Source: Comamonadaceae bacterium (GTDB lineage: Bacteria > Pseudomonadota > Gammaproteobacteria > Burkholderiales > Burkholderiaceae_C). Taken from it: DNA of 8,647 nt. The position numbers and the translations under genes are program-made. Location: NCBI GenBank assembly GCA_947451445.1, contig CANFZJ010000110.1, positions 1 through 8,647 on the forward strand, written 5' to 3'. Position 1 is the stretch's first letter; every line of letters starts with the position of its first letter. Below are positions 1 through 6,026 of the stretch, in pieces. Below the pieces are notes generated by a model. That model was not told where the DNA came from. It was given only the letters and a program-made list of their open reading frames with translations, and did not search any database.

Positions 1-1244
1 GGGTTGGCAAACTGGATGGTGTGGCTGCGGGCGTCGATGGTCAGTACCGCGTCGTCAATGGCTTGCAAGGTGGAGCGGGCCAGTTGGCGCGCGCGTTGCT
101 GTTCGCGGGCCATGGCCTGTAGCTTGTCGGCCAGCCACAGCAGCAAGCCCACCGCCAGTCCCAGCGTGGGTACGGCCGGGGGAACCCAGTAGCGGGTGGC
201 GGCCAGCGCCCCGGCGCTGACCAGCACCGGCAGGGCCAGCAGCAGCACGGCCAGCAGGGTGCGGCGGCCATTGGGGGCAGGCCACAGCGCCAAACTGCCC
301 AGCGCCAGTACGGCCAGCAGCAGCCGCCAGGGGGAGGGCGCGCGCTGCATCAGCGCCAGGTCGTTCAGTGCGGCATAGGTTTGTGCGTGCAGCAGCACGG
401 CGGGCAAGGTGTTTTGGCTGCCCGCCAGCGGTGTGGCTAGCTCGCCGCCCAGGCCGCTGGCGGTAATACCGATGAAGACCGCCCGGCCATGCGCGATGGC
501 CAGCTGTTCGGGCGCACGCAATGCGCTGGCAAATGACAGCACGGGCAGGCCGGAGACGCGTGGCAGCAGCACCTCTTGGCTGCGCACCCAGGTGCTGGCT
601 GTGGCGAGGGGCACCGGTGCCGTCTTGGGCGCAGGCTGGCTGATGTGCTGCATGGCCAGGGCCAGCGTGGGCAGGTGGGCGCTGGCATTTCCGGCTTGCA
701 GGTACAGGCTGCGCGACTGGCCATCCAGGTCTATCTCGACATCGACATGGCCCAATGCCACGGGGGTGTGGGTGGGCAGTACCGGGCGCAGTGGCGGCGC
801 GTGGATGTGGCCGTCGGTGGTTTGCGCGGGGGCGCTGGCCAGCACCACGCGGCCATGGCGGTCGATGGCCAGGGCCAGGGCGGCGTCTTCTTCCGGGTGG
901 TCTAGGTCGGGCTCGGAGAACAGCACCGCCATGCCGACCGGTTGGGCCCCGGCTTCGCGCAGGTGGTCGATCATTTGGGCATGCAGGCTGCGTGGCCAGG
1001 GCCAGCGGCCCAGCTCGGCCAGGCTGGCGTCGTCAATGGCAATGACCAGGGGCGGCAGACTGCGTGCCGCGTGGGTGGGTAGCAGCAGGTCGTAGGCCAG
1101 CAGGTCCAGCCGCTGCACACCCGGTAGGTTCAGGCAAGCTAGCAGCAAGGCGACACCCAGCCCGGTGACCCACCAGGCGTGGTGCAGCAGCGCCCGACCC
1201 AGGGTGCGGCGGGCCGGGCTGGGCGGAGCGGGGGGCTGGATCAG
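1..1244 (-). CDS. CHASE2-domain membrane receptor with PAS domain, C-terminus outside window
   Basis: A continuous minus-strand frame gives 414 residues before the window edge. A transmembrane helix (about 24-40) leads into a CHASE2 extracytoplasmic sensor domain (about 42-300). Its hallmarks are VIAIDDASLAELGRWPWPR (67-85), GHVDVEIDLDGQSRS (165-179) and VFIGITASGLGGELATPLA (256-274). Three more hydrophobic helices follow (about 306-322, 328-348, 354-371), then a basic, Gln-rich linker and the start of a PAS domain (STLQAIDDAVLTIDARSHT, 391-409). In this family the output is a histidine kinase, GGDEF/EAL enzyme or adenylate cyclase; which one cannot be seen. There is no ATG, GTG or TTG upstream of the first helix. 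The first TTG lies inside it, so I chose CTG at 1244-1242, which overlaps the TGA of the upstream LysM-FecR gene as CTGA. An upstream initiation in the overlapping frame or a sequence error is possible. The ligand is unknown. Family call firm, start uncertain. Confidence 0.88.
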   Translation of the reverse strand, partial: MIQPPAPPSPARRTLGRALLHHAWWVTGLGVALLLACLNLPGVQRLDLLAYDLLLPTHAARSLPPLVIAIDDASLAELGRWPWPRSLHAQMIDHLREAGAQPVGMAVLFSEPDLDHPEEDAALALAIDRHGRVVLASAPAQTTDGHIHAPPLRPVLPTHTPVALGHVDVEIDLDGQSRSLYLQAGNASAHLPTLALAMQHISQPAPKTAPVPLATASTWVRSQEVLLPRVSGLPVLSFASALRAPEQLAIAHGRAVFIGITASGLGGELATPLAGSQNTLPAVLLHAQTYAALNDLALMQRAPSPWRLLLAVLALGSLALWPAPNGRRTLLAVLLLALPVLVSAGALAATRYWVPPAVPTLGLAVGLLLWLADKLQAMAREQQRARQLARSTLQAIDDAVLTIDARSHTIQFAN

Positions 1245-2872
1245 AGCAAAGCCGCCAACGGAAGCAGCAGCAACAGTGCGCGCCAGTATTGCGGGTCCGG
1301 TGGGGGAACGGTGAACGACTGGGTGCTGCCCCAGGGGCCGGTGTAGCCGTCGCTGCCGGTGGCCTGGACCCGCACAAAGTGGGGGCCGGGGGCCAGGTCG
1401 TGCAGGCTGAACTGGGCGGTGTCGGTCGCTTCGTCCGTCAGTGGGGTGGTGAATTCGGCATCGCGCGCTACCTGTAGCCGGTAGCGGGCGGTTTGGGGCT
1501 GGGCGGTCCAGCGTAGCGTCAGGCTGCCGTCTTTGGCGGGCGGAATATCCACGCCGGGGCCGGGCAGCACGCGGCGAAACGGCTGTGCGTCGCCCCACGG
1601 GCCTTGGCCCTTGGCGGGGTCGATTGCAGCCACACGCCATTGGTACAGGCCGGGCTGCAGGTCTTGCAGGGCCTGGGCGGTGCTGGTCACCACCTGGTCG
1701 TCCAGCGGGGTGCTGGCGTCTTTGGCGCTGATCTGGATGCGGTAGGTGCGGCTGGGTTCGGCCACGGTCCACTGGAAGCTGGGGCGGGCGGCGGTGGTAG
1801 CGGCATCGGGTGCGGGGGCAATCAGCAGCGGGGGTTCGGGCCGGGCGTGTACCACCAGCGTGCGCTGGGCGCTCAGGCCCTCCAGGCCCTGGGCGTCGAT
1901 GGCGCGCACCCGGACCACGTAGCTGCCGTCTTCCACGTCGCGGGCGCGGATGCGCGGGGCAGGGGCGACTTCGTCGGACACCGCGGCCAAAAACTGCGCG
2001 TCCTGCGCCAGCTGGGTGCGGTAGCTGCTGGCCCCGGCCACGGCAGGCAGTGGCCAGTCGATGGGCAGGCGTTCTATGCGTTCAGGTACATCGGCCAGCA
2101 GCGGCGCGGGCAGCAGGGGCTGGGGGGCGGTGGGGGCCTGGCCGGTTTGGGTCAGACTGCCTTGGCTGGCCTGGGCGGTGACCTGGCCGCTGGCGTTGGC
2201 GACCTTGACCGCGCCTTCCACCACTTCGGTGCGCAGGCTGTCGGCGCTGGCGTAGACCCGGAACTGGGTGCCCCGTACGGCGGCCACGGCAGCCGGACTG
2301 CGGATTTCAAACCGGCCCCCCGAGGCGCCGATGGGGGTGACCTGGTTTTCCAGGCTGCCCTGTAGCAGCGCCAGTTCGATGATGCTGGCGTTGCCCAAGG
2401 GGCGGTGCTGGCTGGTGCGCAGTTGCAGCTCGGAGTCGCGCCGCACCAGCACGCGGGAGCCGTCGGCAAACTGCAGGCTGGCGCTGCCGGTAGGGCCGGT
2501 TTGCAGGTTGACGGGGGCTTGCAGCAGCTCGCCCACCACACCGGGGCGGGCCGGGTTGCTGCCCTGTACCAGCCGGGTGTCGCCTACCGTGGCCAGCAGG
2601 CGCACCTGGGCCGATTCCAGCTTGAGCCACTGCTGTGGAATGCGCAGCTGCGTGCCGGGGGGGATGTGGCGGTCGTCGGGGATGTGGTTGCGCTGGCGCA
2701 GCGGCTGGGCCAGCGCCGGGTTGTTCAGGTAGCGCTGGGCCAGGTTCCAGGGGTGGTCGCCCGGCTGCACGGTGTAGACAAAGTCAGCCCCCACCGGAGA
2801 ACTGCAAACCCCGAGCCACAGTGTGGTGACTGCTATACAGATACCGCTAGGGATATATACGTGTTTTGGCAT
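1241..2872 (-). CDS. Secreted LysM-FecR domain protein with three fibronectin-III-like repeats
   Basis: The product is 543 residues. A signal peptide (about 1-29, ending SSPVGA before DF) is followed by a LysM module (about 32-79; YTVQPGDHPWNLAQRYL, closing PPGTQLRIP), which in known families binds peptidoglycan. A FecR-type domain follows (about 112-235), with FADGSRVLVRRDSELQL (135-151) and RSPAAVAAVRGTQFRV (191-206). Three similar beta-sandwich units come next (about 272-342, 365-434, 453-522), each with a W or F start and a Y/F-x-V/W-R-V strand followed by A-x-D/G. The end is a short hydrophobic tail (RALLLLLPLAALL). The CHASE2 receptor gene begins at its stop codon, so the two are probably one translation-coupled operon and may form an envelope-sensing pair; that role is inference. 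FecR here is only a domain name; no FecI sigma factor or TonB receptor is nearby. A lipoprotein is unlikely because LGVC (20-23) is a poor lipobox. Start: first ATG, with GGGA about 6 bases upstream. Confidence 0.9.
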   Translation of the reverse strand: MPKHVYIPSGICIAVTTLWLGVCSSPVGADFVYTVQPGDHPWNLAQRYLNNPALAQPLRQRNHIPDDRHIPPGTQLRIPQQWLKLESAQVRLLATVGDTRLVQGSNPARPGVVGELLQAPVNLQTGPTGSASLQFADGSRVLVRRDSELQLRTSQHRPLGNASIIELALLQGSLENQVTPIGASGGRFEIRSPAAVAAVRGTQFRVYASADSLRTEVVEGAVKVANASGQVTAQASQGSLTQTGQAPTAPQPLLPAPLLADVPERIERLPIDWPLPAVAGASSYRTQLAQDAQFLAAVSDEVAPAPRIRARDVEDGSYVVRVRAIDAQGLEGLSAQRTLVVHARPEPPLLIAPAPDAATTAARPSFQWTVAEPSRTYRIQISAKDASTPLDDQVVTSTAQALQDLQPGLYQWRVAAIDPAKGQGPWGDAQPFRRVLPGPGVDIPPAKDGSLTLRWTAQPQTARYRLQVARDAEFTTPLTDEATDTAQFSLHDLAPGPHFVRVQATGSDGYTGPWGSTQSFTVPPPDPQYWRALLLLLPLAALL

Positions 2873-3045
2873 GGGTTTCCCGGCAATTAGCGGAAAATGG
2901 AATGAAAAGCGTTAATTAGTGTATCAAGCGTCTTTATTTTGTTGTCTAAAACTGTGGACAAGATTGTTGTATGTTCAAACCAAGCGCGGCATTCATCACG
3001 AAACCGCCGGATTTATAGACACGTTCTTAGATCGTGAACACGTTC
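2873..3045. other. AT-rich intergenic region between the amidase gene and the LysM-FecR gene
   Basis: About 170 bp without a convincing ORF and visibly richer in A and T than the surrounding genes. It holds the 3' end of the tsaE-amiC transcript and the presumed promoter of the LysM-FecR/CHASE2 pair, both reading leftward. I see no strong hairpin plus T-run, so a rho-independent terminator after the amidase is not supported. The only inverted element is the short CGTG-TT-CACG next to the direct repeat. Confidence 0.6.
2918..2948 (-). promoter_or_regulatory. Possible sigma-70 promoter for the LysM-FecR/CHASE2 operon
   Basis: On the minus strand, TAGACA (2948-2943; five of six bases match TTGACA) is followed after 19 bases by TACACT (2923-2918; four of six match TATAAT). 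The preceding TGA makes it an extended -10 (TG-N-TACACT). Transcription would begin near 2911 and give a leader of about 38 bases to the ATG at 2872. The 19-base spacer is long, so the match could be chance in AT-rich DNA. Confidence 0.35.
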
Positions 3046-3048
3046 TTA
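3019..3048. repeat. Two 11-bp direct repeats (ACACGTTCTTA) at the amidase stop codon
   Basis: ACACGTTCTTA occurs at 3019-3029 and again at 3038-3048, a 19-bp period; the second copy contains the amidase TAA stop on the minus strand. Between them GTGAACAC gives a short dyad (CGTG-AA-CACG). This could be a small tandem duplication or a protein-binding site. No function can be assigned. Confidence 0.7.
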
Positions 3049-4422
3049 AACCACCCGGTTGCGTGCCAGCGGTGGGTTCTTGGCAAAGTAGCTGCGGATG
3101 CCGCGCACGATGGCGTCGGCCAGCTGCTCCTGGTAGCTGTCGCTTTTGAGCTTGGCCTCTTCTTCGGGGTTGCTGATGAAGCCGGTTTCCACCAGCACGC
3201 TGGGGATGTCGGGGGCTTTGAGCACCGCGAAGCTGGCCTGTTCCACACTGCCCTTGTGCAGCCTGCCGACCCGGCCCACCTCGCCCAGCACGGCGCTGCC
3301 CAGCTTCAGGCTGTCGTTGATCTGCGCGGTGGTGCTCATGTCCAGCAGGGCTTTTTGTACCTGTGCGTCTTTGGCTTGCACGTTGATGCCGCCGATCAGG
3401 TCGGCGGCGTTCTCGCGGTTGGCCATCCAGCGGGCGGCGCTGCTGCTGGCCCCGCCTTGGCTGAGGGCAAACACGCTGGCCCCCCTGGCTTGCGGGGTCA
3501 AAAACGCGTCGGCATGGATGCTGACGAACAGGTCGGCCTGCACCTTGCGGGCTTTTTGCACCCGCACACCCAGCGGCACAAAGAAGTCGGCGTCGCGGGT
3601 CATGAAGGCGCGCATCGGGTTGCCGTTGATGGACATGGCGTTGATGCGTTCGCGCAGCAGGTGGGCGACCTGCAGCACCACGTCTTTTTCACGCAGGCCG
3701 CTGGGGCCGGTGGCACCAGGGTCTTCGCCGCCGTGGCCGGGGTCTAGAGCGATGATGATGAGGCGGTCCGTCCGTTGCGCAGGCGCGGTGTCTTCTTTGG
3801 GTGTTTTTGGGCTGCCAGCGCTTATGGAATGTGCGGGAGGTGCTATTGAAAAAATAGCGGGTGGCGGCGGCGCCAGCGGCGTGATGGGCGCAATGGGTGC
3901 GGGCCGGGCGGCTTGCTTGGCGATCAGCAGGTCCAGCGGATCGGGTGGCAGGGGGGCTGCGGGGGGGGCGGCCATGCGCTCGGCAATCAGCGCCTCCAGC
4001 GGGTCGGCCTCTTGCGCCGGGTACAGGTCAAACACCAACCGGTGCTGGTAGGCGGCCACCGGGCCCAGGGTGAACACCTGGGGCGAGGCGGCGCGCTTCA
4101 GGTCTACCACCAGCCGCACCACGCCGGGCGCGTTTTGGCCGACGCGGATGCCCGCGATGTTCGGGTCGTCCGGCAGCACCCGGCCCACCAGCTCGCGCAG
4201 CGCAGGGTTCAGGTCGATGCCTTCAATGTCCACCGCCAGCCGGGGCGGGTTGGTGACGAAAGTGTGCTTGACCACCAGCGCGGTGTCCGACTCGATGGTC
4301 ACGCGGGAATAGTCGGGTGCTGGCCAGACCCGCACCGCCACGATGCTGGCGCCGCGTGCAATCTGCTGCGCGCCCAGTAGCAGGGCTAGCGTGCCGCCTT
4401 GCAGGATGGCGCGGCGCTTCAT
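3046..4422 (-). CDS. amiC: N-acetylmuramoyl-L-alanine amidase, AmiC/AmiB type
   Basis: The 458-residue product is a periplasmic zinc amidase that removes stem peptides from peptidoglycan during daughter-cell separation. The N-terminus (MKRRAILQGGTLALLLGAQQ) carries a twin-arginine pair before a hydrophobic stretch and ARGA cleavage region, suggesting Tat export as known for E. coli AmiC. An AMIN domain spans about 26-134. A Pro/Ala-rich linker (about 150-216) separates it from the Amidase_3 catalytic domain (about 221-447). Zinc and catalytic residues by motif are H230 (DPGHGGEDPG), E245 (REKDVV), H303 (SIHADA) and E412 (VLVETGFISNPEEE). The insertion after the second histidine (about 320-390) matches the regulatory helix segment of the EnvC/NlpD-activated class. 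Its ATG overlaps the tsaE stop as ATGA, so it is probably translation-coupled to tsaE. Linker residues 189-204 are encoded by an interspersed repeat. AmiC versus AmiB naming is not certain. Confidence 0.95.
   Translation of the reverse strand: MKRRAILQGGTLALLLGAQQIARGASIVAVRVWPAPDYSRVTIESDTALVVKHTFVTNPPRLAVDIEGIDLNPALRELVGRVLPDDPNIAGIRVGQNAPGVVRLVVDLKRAASPQVFTLGPVAAYQHRLVFDLYPAQEADPLEALIAERMAAPPAAPLPPDPLDLLIAKQAARPAPIAPITPLAPPPPAIFSIAPPAHSISAGSPKTPKEDTAPAQRTDRLIIIALDPGHGGEDPGATGPSGLREKDVVLQVAHLLRERINAMSINGNPMRAFMTRDADFFVPLGVRVQKARKVQADLFVSIHADAFLTPQARGASVFALSQGGASSSAARWMANRENAADLIGGINVQAKDAQVQKALLDMSTTAQINDSLKLGSAVLGEVGRVGRLHKGSVEQASFAVLKAPDIPSVLVETGFISNPEEEAKLKSDSYQEQLADAIVRGIRSYFAKNPPLARNRVV
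3810..3858. repeat. Interspersed GCTGCTAGCGC-type repeat, copy within the amiC coding sequence
   Basis: This 49-bp stretch starts GGCTGCCAGCGCTTATGGAA and ends AAAAAATAGC. It aligns without gaps to 5978-6026 at 32 of 49 positions by my hand count, with the best blocks GGCTGC-AGCGC, GTGCGG and GCTATT. It lies in the linker of the amidase, is read through in frame on the minus strand (residues 189-204, AIFSIAPPAHSISAGS) and contains no stop in that frame. The element resembles short palindromic repeats I know from Comamonadaceae intergenic DNA. Its original hairpin is poor in this copy. Confidence 0.7.
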
Positions 4423-4892
4423 GCGCAGGCCCCCAACAGCAGCTGTTGGCCGACGGCGGTGGCGGCGGTGAGGGTGGCTTGGCGGGTCTCATTGGGCATG
4501 GTGTGCAGGGTAATGGCGATGTCGGGGGTGGGCAGCAGTGCGCCCGCGTGGGCAGGCCATTCGGCCAGCTTCAGGCCGGGGCTGGCGAAGATGTCGCGAA
4601 AGCCCGCGTCCTCCCACTCGCGCGGATCGCTGAAGCGGTAAAAGTCGAAATGCCAGATGTGCAGGCCAGGCACCTCGTGCGGCTCCACTACGGCGTAAGT
4701 GGGGCTTTTGATGCGGCCTTGCACGCCCAGGGCGCGCAGCAGGTGCCGCACCAGCGTGGTTTTACCCGCACCCAGCTCACCGTGCAGGGTGATGAAGGCG
4801 TTGGCCACGCCGGGTTGTGCGGCCAGTGCCTGGGCGAAGGCGGCGGTGGCGGCCTCGTCCAACCATTCCAGCTGGGTTTCTACAATCGGCAA
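4419..4892 (-). CDS. tsaE: tRNA t6A biosynthesis ATPase TsaE
   Basis: TsaE is the P-loop ATPase that works with TsaB and TsaD in making threonylcarbamoyl-adenosine at position 37 of ANN-decoding tRNAs. With a TTG start at 4892 the product is 157 residues, normal for the family. Visible motifs are Walker A GELGAGKTT (38-46), the switch-like KSPTYAVVEPH (62-72), the acidic WHFDFYR (80-86) with D83, DPREWEDAGFRDIF (89-102) and LKLAEWP (107-113) with the conserved E-W pair. The frame stays open far upstream, but only because it runs antisense to queG. TTG at 4892-4890 directly abuts the queG ATG; TTG at 4928-4926 is an alternative giving 12 more residues (METVVLNTAKYH). Neither has a strong ribosome binding site. 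The TGA overlaps the amiC ATG as ATGA. The location of its promoter is unclear and would have to lie in the 5' part of queG. Confidence 0.92.
   Translation of the reverse strand: MPIVETQLEWLDEAATAAFAQALAAQPGVANAFITLHGELGAGKTTLVRHLLRALGVQGRIKSPTYAVVEPHEVPGLHIWHFDFYRFSDPREWEDAGFRDIFASPGLKLAEWPAHAGALLPTPDIAITLHTMPNETRQATLTAATAVGQQLLLGACA
4881..4886 (+). promoter_or_regulatory. Possible -10 box for queG (TACAAT)
   Basis: TACAAT matches the sigma-70 -10 consensus at five of six bases and ends six bases before the queG ATG. No good -35 is present at 16-18 bases upstream. If used, transcription would start at about 4893, on the start codon itself. It lies within the tsaE coding region. Confidence 0.3.
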
Positions 4893-5969
4893 ATGGTATT
4901 TAGCAGTGTTCAGAACGACGGTCTCCAACAGGTGTCTCGCATACAGGGGTGGGCGCGGGAGCTGGGATTTTCCCAAATCGGTGTGGCGGGCGTGGATCTC
5001 AGGTCTGCCGAAGCCGGTTTGATGGCCTGGCTGGCCCAAGGGTTCCACGGCGACATGGCCTACATGGCCAGCCACGGCCTGAAACGCGCCCGCCCGGCCG
5101 AGCTGGTGCCGGGTACGGTCAGCGTTATCACCGCCCGCATGGATTATCTGCCCCGCGCAACCAAGCCCGACTGGCAAGCGGTGGAATTTGACCGGCTGAA
5201 CCGCCCTGGTGAAGGCATTGTGTCCGTCTACGCCCGGGGCCGCGACTACCACAAGGTGCTGCGTGCCCGGCTGCAAAAACTCAGCGACCGCATCGCCACC
5301 GAGCTGGGGCCGCTGGGCTACCGGGTGTTTACCGACTCGGCCCCGGTGCTGGAGGCCGAGCTGGCCGAGCGCAGCGGCCAGGGCTGGCGCGGCAAGCACA
5401 CGCTGGTGCTGAACCGGGAGGCCGGATCCACCTTTTTCCTGGGTGAAATCTACGTCGATAGGGCTCTGCCGCCCACCGAGCCCATCACCGCCCACTGCGG
5501 CAGCTGCAGCGCCTGCATCACCGTCTGCCCGACCCAGGCCATCGTCGCCCCGCAGCGGCTGGACGCCCGGCGCTGCATCTCTTACCTGACGATAGAGCAC
5601 GCCGGGCCGATCCCGCTGGAGCTGCGCCCGCTGATGGGCAACCGCATCTACGGCTGCGACGACTGCCAGCTGGCCTGCCCGTGGAACAAGTTCGCAAAGC
5701 GCAGCGCCTTGCCCGACTTTGACGAGCGCCGGGCCTTTAGCGGCCAGCAACTGGCCACGCTGTTTGCCTGGACCGAAGACGAATTTTTACGCACCACCGA
5801 AGGCGGCCCCATCCGCCGCATCGGCCATGAGCGCTGGCTACGCAATGTGGCCGTGGCCATGGGCAACGCGCTGCGGGCCGGGGTGGACGTGCGGGCAGCG
5901 CTGCAAACCCGTGCCGAAGACGCTAGCCCGCTGGTGCGTGAGCACGTAGCCTGGGCGTTGGAGGTTTAA
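4893..5969 (+). CDS. queG: Epoxyqueuosine reductase QueG
   Basis: QueG uses cobalamin and two [4Fe-4S] clusters to reduce epoxyqueuosine to queuosine in the tRNA anticodon, the last step of queuosine synthesis. The product is 358 residues. The N-terminal cobalamin-binding reductase part includes ELGFSQIGVAGVDL (23-36), a GRDYHKVLRARL segment (116-127) and TDSAPVLEAELAE (147-159), where D148 aligns with the proposed acid/base Asp. Cluster cysteines are C202, C205, C208 and C212 (CGSCSACITVC), C228 (ARRCISYLTIE), then C255, C258 and C262 (CDDCQLAC). RPLMGNRIYG (245-254) and the C-terminal RRIGHERWLRNVAVAMGN (308-325) match the HEAT-like end. I chose ATG 4893 because LQQVSRIQGWARELGF aligns with the E. 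coli N-terminus as I recall it; GTG at 4932 would shorten that helix. There is no Shine-Dalgarno before ATG 4893. It diverges from tsaE and converges on the AEC gene across a repeat. Confidence 0.96.
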   Translation: MVFSSVQNDGLQQVSRIQGWARELGFSQIGVAGVDLRSAEAGLMAWLAQGFHGDMAYMASHGLKRARPAELVPGTVSVITARMDYLPRATKPDWQAVEFDRLNRPGEGIVSVYARGRDYHKVLRARLQKLSDRIATELGPLGYRVFTDSAPVLEAELAERSGQGWRGKHTLVLNREAGSTFFLGEIYVDRALPPTEPITAHCGSCSACITVCPTQAIVAPQRLDARRCISYLTIEHAGPIPLELRPLMGNRIYGCDDCQLACPWNKFAKRSALPDFDERRAFSGQQLATLFAWTEDEFLRTTEGGPIRRIGHERWLRNVAVAMGNALRAGVDVRAALQTRAEDASPLVREHVAWALEV

Positions 5970-5977
5970 GTAAAAAA

Positions 5978-6026
5978 GGCTGCTAGCGCATACAGAACGT
6001 GCGGTGACAGCTATTAATTTGCTAGC
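5978..6026. repeat. Interspersed GCTGCTAGCGC-type repeat between convergent queG and AEC genes
   Basis: A 49-bp element starting GGCTGCTAGCGCATACAGAA and ending GCTATTAATTTGCTAGC. It fills nearly all of the 52-bp gap between two convergent genes, and its last five bases include the AEC stop codon. GCTGCTAGCGCA pairs with TGCGGTGACAGC at 9 of 12 positions around a 9-base loop, so a stem-loop can form on either transcript. It is preceded by a run of six A bases, which gives U residues after the stem in the leftward transcript. It could therefore help end the AEC message. It is the counterpart of the copy inside amiC. Confidence 0.75.

Noticed and set aside
409..1095. 228-codon plus-strand frame and other short frames over 1-1240
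   Set aside because: They oppose the uninterrupted CHASE2 frame, which carries family motifs throughout.
1604..2365. 253-codon plus-strand frame opposite the LysM-FecR gene
   Set aside because: Gly/Ala/His-rich antisense shadow. The minus strand encodes recognisable LysM, FecR and FN3-like domains over the same bases.
2804..2815. Possible lipobox (LGVC) in the LysM-FecR signal peptide
   Set aside because: Valine before the cysteine and no small residue pattern; SPVGA further on fits a type I signal peptidase site better.
2988..3017. GCGG...CCGC dyad as terminator of tsaE-amiC
   Set aside because: Only a 4-bp stem with a long loop and no following T-run on the minus strand.
3034..4051. Plus-strand frames of 237 and 301 codons opposite amiC
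   Set aside because: Antisense of conserved amidase motifs; compositionally typical GC-rich shadows.
4317..4892. Upstream extension of queG giving a 550-residue protein
   Set aside because: It is antisense to tsaE and the amiC start. Homology to QueG begins only after ATG 4893.
4893..5750. Upstream extension of tsaE giving a 443-residue protein
   Set aside because: The extra residues are the antisense of queG, low in complexity, and unlike any TsaE N-terminus.
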